Shown: piece after piece, positions 55,910 through 64,000 of the stretch
Position numbering within the stretch: position 1 is the first letter of the stretch
How the letters are laid out: each line of letters starts with the position of its first letter
Assembly: GCA_037974665.1 (NCBI GenBank)
Contig: CM075767.1
Coordinates: 6,287,501-6,351,500, forward strand
Length of the DNA: 64,000 bases
Direction of reading: 5' to 3'
From: Ehretia macrophylla
Taxonomy: Eukaryota; Streptophyta; Magnoliopsida; Boraginales; Ehretiaceae
Translations under genes and position numbers: made by a program
Notes under the pieces: generated by a model
The model's database searches: none
Seen by the model: the letters and a program-made list of their open reading frames with translations, nothing else
What the model was told of the DNA's origin: nothing

Positions 55910-58298
55910 TATGATACCCTGAACCTAGCATGTAGTGAGTAGTACCTATTTGCACATACCTATGTGTTTAATTTAAGTGATTGTGTGAATTTATGTGTTT
56001 ACTTTAACTTTGGCATTTATTTAGTAACTTTAATTTTCATATTTCTTCAAAAATATTTAAATAAATTATATGAAATAAATATTAACTATTTTATTACTTT
56101 TATTATTTGAATTTATCTTCTTACATTTATTTGCTTTATTTTCAATTAAATGAATAAGTAGCTCCGAGCCCGGAGTGAATTTTCAACTATTTTATCTTTC
56201 TAGTTTTACATTTTTTTCTCAATACTTGACATATTTTAAGAGTTCATTCATCGAAATTATGTGCATCGCATATCGGGATCGAGATATATAAAATAGTTAG
56301 TGTATCCTATCAATAGTGATTGGTAGACTTTGTTTTTGGGCCTTTAATTGTTCTTGCTTGCATTGGGCTTAATCCACGAACCTAATTAACCAAAGCCTAA
56401 GCTCACCTTTTATTTTCCTTGTCATCTTTTTATATAGCATAAATGAACAAAAATGGGCAAAAAAGAGGGGCAAACCCGTGAGGTCAAGGGAGAAGGAAAA
56501 AATGGGAAAAAATTGCTAGGATTGCCATTGGAGGTCATGGAGGTGATTTCAAGCTCAAACAAAGTGACCCAAAGCTTCTCCTTGCATATTCAACCTAGTT
56601 GGTGGTGTGGGATTCATGTTATTTGCATTTTTCAATAATGTCTAGTTTATGTTAGAAAATATTTATGGATTGTTTGATGTTATTGAGTGTATATAAAGCA
56701 TGTATTGGTGTTTCCTATGTGTATAGACATGTATTCTAGCCTTATTTTGCATTGTTAGCCCAAGAATGAAAATGGTGATTTGGAGAAAATGATGAATAGT
56801 AATTTTTGCCTAGTTTGTTGGTTTAATGGTTAAATGCTTAGTTCAATGCTTGTAATAGGTGTCATAAGTGCTAGAACAATTAGATTAGTGCTTAAACTCG
56901 GTAAAATATGATTGTAACTTAGTTAGAATTAATTGAACATAAAGGGCCATTTATGTGTTTTTGGGTCATGTGTGTGTATATGTTTTATAGAGCTTGGTTG
57001 TGGTTCGTTAGTGATCGTGGAACGTCTAGTGTGCTCATGATGTATCACCATTGTTAGATGACTCGAATTATAGTTAGAAAGTATAAAGGGTCAGTTGAAA
57101 GAAAGTTAGATTGATTGTTGGTAATTGAGTTAGAATTGATTAGTTAAGTGGTTAAATAAACTTGAATAGAATATGGTTCTAATCGAAGGACTTGGATGAG
57201 TTTTAATGCATGCCTATATTGTTACTCATTGAGTTAACTTATGTGATTTCTCGTTTATATTGATTATATTGCTTGTTAATTGTATCGTACGTGCGAGGAC
57301 AACCTACTTTGTTATTCCTCAATTCTGTGTATCGAATTGTATGGTTATACTTATTATTGATATATCATGTTATTATATCGTATTGATGGTTGCACAACCT
57401 TAAACTCGGGACGGATGTGACGAGCCTCTTTGGGCGGCATCGGGCTTGTCGGAGTTGTGTTGCTCTAGCTCCATATCCTATTCCCTCACCTGTTTGTCTG
57501 GAGATCGACAAGGGGGGTTGGGTCGTAGGTATTTCGTACAATCTGGAGTACTTATTGGCGTTTGGGAAGCCGACTATATCATATCGTGATCGTGGTTCAT
57601 GGTTTGTGAATTGAGTTTGTGATCATGAATTGGAGTGATAAGGGTTATCGAATCATATCCTTTCATTGAATTGGCTAGTTTATTGTCTTAACTGATTGCC
57701 TTGCATTGCTATCGTTTACTTGGCTTGTCTTTACTTGTATATTGCTATATTTGTCATTAGTTATCTTGCTTGACTTGTTTCTAGTTTATTGTCTCAATGT
57801 ATAGATTGGTTGTCTTTATTGTTATTAGTATTTGACTTGTTTCTATATGCATTGCACGAAAGTCTTTTCGAAAACTCCCCAGATTATTGATTTCCGCCCT
57901 CACTGAGCATAGTGTTTTGCTCATGCTCTTTCTAACACCTTTCAAGAGAGGAGGATCTATGAGCTTGTGGATCGGTATGTGATGGTTGTGTAGGAGTGAT
58001 CGTGTATCTATTTATTGTGATGAAGTTTGTATAATGTGTAATATCGAAATATGTAATAATTGTTTAGTTGATAGACTTGTATCATTATTGGAATTGAATT
58101 GTAAAATGTAAAAAGAAGTGAATATGTTGAGCATGTGATTCGGAGTTACGAATATTGGGATTGTATGTTGTGGAATCTTCTGTTTGCAGGTTTTGGATAG
58201 GCTTAAGTATAGGATAAACTTTGTCCGTTTTCTCTCATTTTTTGTGCCTTGGGGTTTTGGATCGGGGTCTCGGTTCAGTGAGGGATCAGGGCATTTCA
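55910..58298 (+). repeat. 3' LTR of the second coding-free element
   Basis: 2389 bp, homologous end to end to 52033-54448, ending AGGGATCAGGGCATTTCA. Hairpin 57904-57923. Confidence 0.88.
57904..57923 (+). promoter_or_regulatory. LTR hairpin
   Basis: TGAGCA and TGCTCA form a perfect 6-bp stem around TAGTGTTT. Confidence 0.65.
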
Positions 58299-58303
58299 GA
58301 TGT

Positions 58304-59456
58304 CTTCTTCACAATTGGAGAAAATATTTCCTCAAAATCAATTCCCTTTTTCTAACCAAAGCCTTTCACAACGAGTCTCGCTTTGTATTTAGGGCGTGAA
58401 GTATGCTCATGTTTTCACCTTGAAAACCCACTTGTTCTTCAAGGCTTTCTTCTCTTTTGGCAATTTCACCAACTCATAAGTGTTATTCTCTTGCAAGGAT
58501 TTCATCTCATCCCACATAGCTTCCAACCACTCTACCTTATGCTCACTTTCAATAGCCTCCTGATAACATTCAGGCTCTCCTTCATCGGTCAACAATACAT
58601 ACTTAGTAGAAGGATACCTGGTAGAAGGTTGACGTTGTCTCGTTTCTCTTCTCAAAGGAACATTCTCTGGCACATCTTCAGTATTATCTAAAGGAGCAAC
58701 TATATCACCCATAGAAGAATTTTCATCACTCGTATCACCATGATCAACATTTGAATCATTTCTAGAACCATCATCAACTGGTGGAAGAATCGGATCAAGG
58801 TCACCCAAGTCATTATCCTGCAACTTAGGCTTCTCAACGGTTTTGCCAATGTCTTCAATGGTCTGATCCTCGAAGAAAATAACATCTCAAGTTCTAACAA
58901 TTTTCTTTGCACCAAGATCATATAACCTGTACCCAAAGTCATCAAAACCATATCCCATAAAGATACACTATTTAGTCTTAGTATCAAGCTTTGACCTCTC
59001 ATCTTTAGGAATATGAACAAACACTCTACATCCAAACACTTTTAGATGTTCATATGATACATCTTTGCCACTCCAAATTCTCTGTGTCATATCTAGCTGC
59101 AAAGAAACACAAGGTGTAACATTAAGAATGTGAACAATAGTACTCAAAGCCTTACCCCGAAAAGTCTTCGGCAATTTCGCATGAGATAGCATGCATCTGA
59201 CTCGTTCAACAAGAGTCCTATTCATTCTTTCTGCCAAGCCATTAAACTGAGGGGTCTTTGGAGGAGATCTTTGATGTCGAATACCCTGACTTCTACAATA
59301 TTCATCAAAAGGCCCCCTATATTCACCTCCGTTATCTAAGCGAATACACTTAATCTTTTTTCCCGTCTCCCGCTTAACACTTGCCTAAAACTATTTAAAC
59401 ACATCTAAAACTTGATCTTTAAATTTTAGATTGTAAGCCCAAATTTTTCTAGAGTG
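58304..59456 (-). pseudogene. copia integrase core end, linker and RT start
   Basis: 58968-59237 reads MAERMNRTLVERVRCMLSHA and VFGCRVFVHIPKDERSKLD, the end of the integrase core and its C-terminal module. 58407-58823 is an acidic linker leading into RT (EHKVEWLEAMWDEMKSLQEN, YELVKLPKEKKALKNKWVFK). 59270-59450 holds the middle of integrase (WAYNLKFKDQVLDVF, CIRLDNGGEYRGPF). Stops and frame changes occur near 58835 and 59380. The left end abuts the gypsy duplication and the right end the LTR of the next copia element. Confidence 0.87.
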
Positions 59457-60086
59457 TGTAAGAATAACAAATTTTCCAGAAACGTCTTAACAACAATCAA
59501 GTAGAAAGACAACACTACTCGTTATAACAATTCAATATAACACTTACAAGATAATTGTCCCACCGTGCGCTCTCAAGATTAGAGCTTCAATGGCTTCTGG
59601 ACTTACAAGAAGAATACAAGAAAGAAAGAATAACTTAGGATTGTGTTTGGAGTTGTGTTGTGAATGAATTTGATGAACTAATGCATGACTATTTATAGAA
59701 TTCAGCTAGCCTACCATAGGAGACTATAGAATTCAGCTAGCCTGCCATATGAGACTTTCCTATCAAACATTTCCATCTTGGTTGGCTTTACCAACCATGT
59801 TCAAAGTATTGACCACCCATATTTATCACATGAGTGGCTACAATTGACCACATGGGTGGCTAGCATCCAAACCAATTTATAGGAAGCTTCATTTGGTCAA
59901 ATTTGCTAACTTTAGCATTGCATCATCCCGACGTCATCTTAAGTAACTCCAAATTTCCGAACTTCTTTCTTGTAGTCATCGCGGTCTCTTTTGACCTCAT
60001 CGACGTTTAAAGTAGGAATCACTAATTTATGCTACCACATAAATTAACAATACTTATTATGAGGTGGGCATTGACATATACCAACA
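59457..60086 (-). repeat. 3' LTR of the copia element
   Basis: On the minus strand it runs TGTTGGTATATGTCAATG to GTTATTCTTACA. TATA box CTATAAATAG at 59689-59698. A 31-bp tandem duplication beginning TATAGAATTCAGCTAGCCT lies at 59693-59754, overlapping the TATA region. Confidence 0.88.
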
Positions 60087-60095
60087 CCCCTCCTC
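60087..60095 (-). other. Polypurine tract
   Basis: GAGGAGGGG directly before the LTR start on the minus strand. Confidence 0.85.
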
Positions 60096-60099
60096 AATG

Positions 60100-60651
60100 T
60101 TTACCTCATGTTGACTAAGATATTGGGCCAACACCCAATGTTTGAAGATACTTGCTCAACTGGATATTCCCTAACGCTTTGGTGAAGATATCTGCACAAT
60201 TATCTTCTGTAGGGCAATACTCCATGTAGATTTCACCTTCCTCGATCAGTTCCCTCACATAGTAATACTAAATTTCTATGTGTTTTGTTCTAGCATGAAA
60301 TACAGGATTCTTTGACATGGCTATACAACTCTGACTGTCATATTTCAACATTGTTGCTTCCTCTATTGGAATGCCAATATCAGTCATGATGCATCGTAGC
60401 CAAACAGCTTCACAGGATGCTGCACAAGCAGCCTTGTATTCCGCCTCCATTGATAAAAGTGCAATGGTGGGTTTCTTCTTACTAGACCATGAGATGATTC
60501 CACCACCGAATATGAATACGTAACCTGTAACATATTTTCTTGAGTCAATATCACCAACCCAGTCTGAGTCACAGTACCCAGATAAAGTATCTCCAGACTT
60601 GTATGATATCCCATACTCCAACGTGCCTTTGAGATATTTGAGGATCCGCAT
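60100..60651 (-). pseudogene. copia RNase H
   Basis: 60268-60651 reads MRILKYLKGTLEYGISYK, GYCDSDWVGD, WSSKKKPTIALLSMEAEYKA and HARTKHIEI. After one stop at 60265-60267 it continues to CPTEDNCADIFTKAL and the C-terminus near 60110. Separated from the RT frame by a stop at 60658-60660. Confidence 0.9.
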
Positions 60652-60660
60652 CCCTGTTTA

Positions 60661-61329
60661 CTAGTAACTTTGTCTCGGTTTATTTGAAAACCGACTAAGA
60701 ACTCCCACAGTATAACTAATATCAGGTCTTGTGTTACAAAGGAAGATTAAACTTCCCACCAACCTTCTGTAGAGCTTGTTATCAATTTGTTCTGAAGGAT
60801 CATCAACTGATAGCTTTGTATTCACTTCTATCGGGGTGACAACTGGTTTAGACTCGGACATACCAAATGCAGTCAAGAGCTCACGAACATATCGTTGCTG
60901 CGAGATGAAGATAGTATGAGGTTTTTGCCATACCTCGATTCCCAAGCAATAATGAAGAAGACCATGATTTATCATTTCAAATTCTTGGCTCAACCATTCT
61001 TGCATCTTCCGAATATTATCTTTATGGTCACCAGTGATTACAAGATCATCCACATATAGGACTACAATTACCTTCTTTCCTTGTTCACTTAGAACATACA
61101 AGTTGGCCTCTGATTTGCTTCTACAAAAACCATGTTGCAAGAAAAAAGAGTCTATACGTTTGTCACAAGCTCGTGGTGCTTGCTTTAACCCATATAAAGC
61201 CTTCTTCAATTTGCAGACTTTTTCTTGTTCACTTGGTATTTGGAAGCCAGGGGGTTGTGCAACGTAGACTTCTTTTTCAAGTTGCCCATTAAGGAATGCT
61301 GACTTGACATCGATGTACAATCCATTCAT
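60661..61329 (-). pseudogene. copia reverse transcriptase
   Basis: Reads YIDVKSAFLNGQLEKEVYVA, KKALYGLKQAPRACDKRID, VIVVLYVDDLVITGD (catalytic YVDD) and LHYCLGIEVW. The usual APRAW Trp is Cys, and FLG is CLG. The N-terminal part lies in the overlapping frame ending at 61289, so a frameshift separates the halves near 61300-61330. Confidence 0.9.
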
Positions 61330-62290
61330 AATGTGTGGCAGCTACAACAACTAACCTGATTGTCGTCATTTTAGCTGTTGGAGCAAAGGTTTCATATACA
61401 TCAAAACCTTCGACTTGCGAAAATCCTTGTGCTACAAGGTGTGCCATGTATTTTTCAAGACTTTCATCTACATTGTACTTCACTTTCCAGATCCATTTGG
61501 TGCCGATGATTTTTCTGTTCAATGGCTTTTCAACGATCTCCCAAGTATCATTTTTCATGATACTATCATACTCGGCTTGCATAGCTGCTCTCCAATTTGG
61601 ATCTAACATGGCTTCCTCCATAGTTATCGGTTGTTTTACCGTATTGATGATTTGGGTCATCAAAGCCATGTTTACTAGTTGTTGTCCTAATATGTTTTGC
61701 TCTTCTATCCTCTTTGATCGTCTTAGTCCATCAGGACGTGGACTATTATCAGTAACTTCTGGATTTCTTTCGTCAAAGAGCTGTTGGAACCACTTTGGTT
61801 GTGGCTTCCTTGTGGATACAACAGGTTGGTCTTCAGTCTCTTCATCATTAGAGACTTCTTCATTGTTCAACGGTCGTTGTTCAGGTACTTGGTGGATTAC
61901 TTCATCAATTGATGACGAAATGGCTGAACCGCTATCCTCCATTGAGTGTGGTCGCTCATTAAACACCACATCTCGGCTAATGATCGCCTTCTTGGCCTCT
62001 ACATCATAGAGTCAATATGCTTTAGACTCTTCACTATATCCCAAGAAAATGCCCTTCTTGTTCTTGTCATCCAATTTCTTTCTATTTTCATTTGGGACGT
62101 GTACAAAACACTCACACCCAAATTTTCTTAAATGAGACACAGAAGGTTTCGTACCATAATAAGCCTCATTAGGAGTCTTATCGTTGAGTACCCTGGTTGA
62201 ACACCGATTGAGGATGTACACCGCTGTGTTGACTGCTTCAGCCCAGAATGTATCAGGTAGGCCAACACCTTTCAACTTGCATCGAGCCAT
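61289..62290 (-). pseudogene. copia integrase C-terminal part, linker and RT start
   Basis: 62012-62290 reads MARCKLKGVGLPDTFWAEAV, TPNEAYYGTKPSVSHLRKFG and GIFLGYSEESKAY, the end of integrase. A TGA at about 62009-62011 interrupts it in place of what is probably an Arg codon. 61289-61969 is the linker and start of RT (MQAEYDSIMKNDTWEIVEKP, IGTKWIWKVKYNVDESLEKY). Confidence 0.88.
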
Positions 62291-62800
62291 TTCTACAATT
62301 GTTCAATTTCTTCGTTCCACAACTCCATTTTGTTGTGGTGTGTATAGAGCAGTCAATTGGCGCTTAATCCCAAACTTGTTGCAGTAGTTAGTAAACTCTG
62401 TAGAACAGAATTCTCATCCACGATCGGTACGAAGTTTCTTCAATTGAGTTGTGTTCTCATTTGTCACAAGTTTGTGCCACACTTTAAACTTTTCAAGAGC
62501 ATCAGCCTTGTCCCGAAGGAAATATACCCACATCTTCTTACTATAATCGTCAACTAACAGCATAAAGTAAAAAGATCATCCCAACGCCGTGGTAGTCATT
62601 TTTCCGCAGAGGTCAGCATGTACCAACTCTAGAGGAGCCTTTGATCGGTTATGACTCTCTTTGGGAAATGACTGTCTATGTTGCTTGCCCAGCATACAAG
62701 CTTCGCATGGTCCTTCAACTTCTTCAATTGAAGGCAAGTTGGCCACCATCTTCTTCTTTTGCATTTCCTTTAACACAGGATAGGAAATGTGCCCGAACTT
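62291..62800 (-). pseudogene. copia integrase N-terminal and core
   Basis: 62576-62776 reads CEACMLGKQHRQSFPKESHN and LELVHADLCGKM, the integrase zinc region and first catalytic Asp. 62300-62575 holds VWHKLVTNENTTQLKKLRTD, the second Asp, and YTPQQNGVVERRN with the Glu, broken by TGA codons near 62414 and 62305. Confidence 0.85.
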
Positions 62801-62805
62801 TCATG

Positions 62806-64000
62806 TCAAAGTTGACTTGTTTTGGTATCCACGACAGCAGAAAGAGAGCTGATTTCGTAAAGGTTATTTTTGCGAATAACTTTACTTACTATATTTTGAT
62901 CCTTGTCAAGAATCAAAGCTTCCATCTTCTTGAACTGCACTTCTAGATCATTATCTGTAATAGTAGCTAATGATAGCAAATTTCTGGTGATTTGGGGTAC
63001 AAAGAGTACGTTGGACAGCTTCTTGCTTCCTCCATCTTTAGACACGAGCGAGATGGTTCCAGTGCCCTCAACGGGACACCTAGAATTATTCCCGATGACA
63101 ACATTCATTGGTTCTTGTAGAGATTTTATAGAGTCATATAACTCCTTCCTGCTGGTCATGTGTCGAGAAGCTTTACTATCTAACACCCATGCACTTGTTT
63201 GATGTACATGTGCGATAGTACACGTTTCCTGTGATACATCTGTTATAGTAAACAGATGCACTTTTGCTTCAGCTTTATTGGTAGATTCTTTATTTCTCCA
63301 ATTTGGCTTTAGAGTTTCGTTCTTCTCATCATGGATTCGTTTTCTGCAATCTTTGACAGCATGACCTTTCTTATTGCAGTAGTAGCACGATCCAGAGAAC
63401 GTCTTCTTCTTTCCTTTCTTCTTTTCTTCTTGGCTATTCTTCGCTTTGGCTACAAAGGCAGAGTCAAGTTGATTTTCTCTGCTTTTTAGTCTCATCTTTT
63501 CCTCCATCAATATGGCAATGAATTCTTCAAATGTCAAAGGAGGAATGCGAACTTGTGTATTGAGTGTTGTTACAAGGCCGTCAAATTTTGGATGCAACAC
63601 TGTAATGCACCTTCGAGATAGTTCCTCAGTTGATTTGGCAATACCAACTGCAGCCATTTGATCACGTAGGTTTTTCATCCTACTAATAAATGACTCAGCT
63701 GCTTCATCTTCACTTAATCTCTCAGCAGCTAACTGATTCTCCAAGTTCTGAATGCAAGTCTGATTCCTTGTTTCATACTGATTTCTCAGTATGTTCCAAG
63801 ATTCAGTTGCCTTGGTTGTGTGTTGAATTAGAGTAAGGACGGAATCCTGAACACTTGTTACAATTGCACAAAGTGTATCAGCATTTCGTCTCCTCTATTC
63901 TTTGACAAACTGAGGATCTGGAGGTTTGACCTTTTTTGTGTCATCTTCAGCACAAATTGCAACTGGTTCTACATCTGTGCCTAACACTATATCAAGGAGT
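62806..64000 (-). pseudogene. copia gag and protease
   Basis: 62806-63744 contains the gag end (NQLAAERLSEDEAAESFISR, LTFEEFIAILMEEKMRLKSR), a CCHC zinc knuckle (CYYCNKKGHAVKDC at about 63345-63386), and the protease (AWVLDSKASRHMTS at about 63156-63197). The family motif DSGA reads DSKA here, which should abolish the catalytic loop. Continuing rightwards the gag frame is open again from 63744 to about 63890, then a stop (near 63894-63899). The N-terminus is outside the window. Confidence 0.88.

Larger units (their letters stand above)
52033..58298 (+). mobile_element. Second coding-free two-LTR gypsy element
   Basis: 6266 bp with LTRs 52033-54448 and 55910-58298 and an internal region of only 1461 bp without gag or pol. 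The target duplication is GATGA (52028-52032) versus GATGT (58299-58303), one change. The primer site TGGTATCAGAGC is at 54451-54462. The 3' LTR begins TATGATACC where the 5' LTR begins TGTGACACC, so one terminal base has mutated. The leader is again rich in TATGTGA. LTRs are more diverged from each other than those of the other two complete elements, so this insertion is probably older. Confidence 0.9.
50021..59456 (-). mobile_element. Ty1/copia element split by a coding-free gypsy element
   Basis: Minus-strand copia element: 3' LTR about 50021-50734, polypurine tract 50735-50748, RNase H and RT 50749-52027, gypsy insertion 52033-58298, then RT start, linker and integrase 58304-59456. Its upstream part (rest of integrase, protease, gag, 5' LTR) lies beyond the younger copia element that starts at 59457, outside the window. 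Motifs such as MKDLRPAKQILGTRI and KLWLSHEKYVEKVLERL are like Tnt1/Tork-type elements. Confidence 0.87.
59457..64000 (-). mobile_element. Ty1/copia element, 3' part (continues beyond the window)
   Basis: Minus-strand element with a 630-bp 3' LTR (59457-60086), polypurine tract, RNase H, RT, integrase, protease and gag, leaving the window in gag. It sits inside the integrase of the older copia element: the flank GAGTG (59452-59456) should recur beyond the right edge. Coding regions keep most motifs but have at least four stops and a damaged protease site, so it is likely inactive although fairly young. Confidence 0.9.

Noticed and set aside
1-64000. tRNA or rRNA genes, or organelle DNA
   Set aside because: No cloverleaf-forming or rRNA-like segment was noticed on either strand; the tRNA-like signals are retrotransposon primer sites and one SINE.

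Overview
This window reads as nuclear DNA from a eudicot plant. It contains plant-type introns, a plant glycosyltransferase gene, a FAR1-like Mutator element, and plant Ty3/gypsy chromoviruses and Ty1/copia elements. It is a repeat-rich stretch: only one gene looks like a host gene, and almost everything else is a set of transposons inserted into each other. I do not attempt a species call.

Layout, left to right. (1) 1-3109: decayed internal fragment of a Tekay/Del-like chromovirus, minus strand. (2) 3110-14234: a 5'-truncated SIRE/Maximus-type copia element, plus strand, with RT, RNase H, env-like ORF and 3' LTR. It is interrupted by two solo LTRs at 3411-5852 (target duplication AGGGA) and 7237-11414 (4.2 kb, TCATT/TCATC). 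(3) 14235-27414: a minus-strand copia element. A solo LTR at 15841-17658 (ACTAT) and a two-LTR gypsy element without coding capacity at 17725-25716 (TGAGT) cut through its integrase. (4) 28939-32556: the host gene, minus strand. It has four exons and encodes a 449-residue type II membrane nucleotide-diphospho-sugar transferase; a small SINE lies in its second intron. (5) 33006-46663: a Mutator-like element with about 168-bp terminal inverted repeats and a dead FAR1-type transposase. Its coding region is split by a 9.78-kb two-LTR Tekay-like chromovirus at 35647-45426 (ACACG), which has gag, protease, RT, RNase H, integrase and chromodomain but several stop codons. (6) 46664-50020: a 117-bp tandem duplication and two diverged LINE fragments, one carrying an 82-bp poly(A) retroposon. 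(7) 50021-59456: a minus-strand copia element split by a second coding-free gypsy element (52033-58298). (8) 59457 to the end: another minus-strand copia element, running out of the window in gag.

The most interesting structure lies inside the gypsy LTRs. Several families in the window share three things in the same order. First is a short hairpin whose stem sequence differs between families while pairing is kept. Second, in most copies, is a T-rich stretch ending in YAG|G that looks like a 3' splice site. Third is a short reading frame ending at a conserved stop, where differences between two LTR groups fall mainly on third codon positions. The coding-free elements also share the primer-binding site, a TATGTGA-rich leader and, in one case, the end of the internal region with the autonomous element. 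This suggests they are mobilised in trans.

Boundaries given to the base come from matching target duplications or LTR termini read directly in the sequence. Family names rest on recognised motifs and were not checked against a database.
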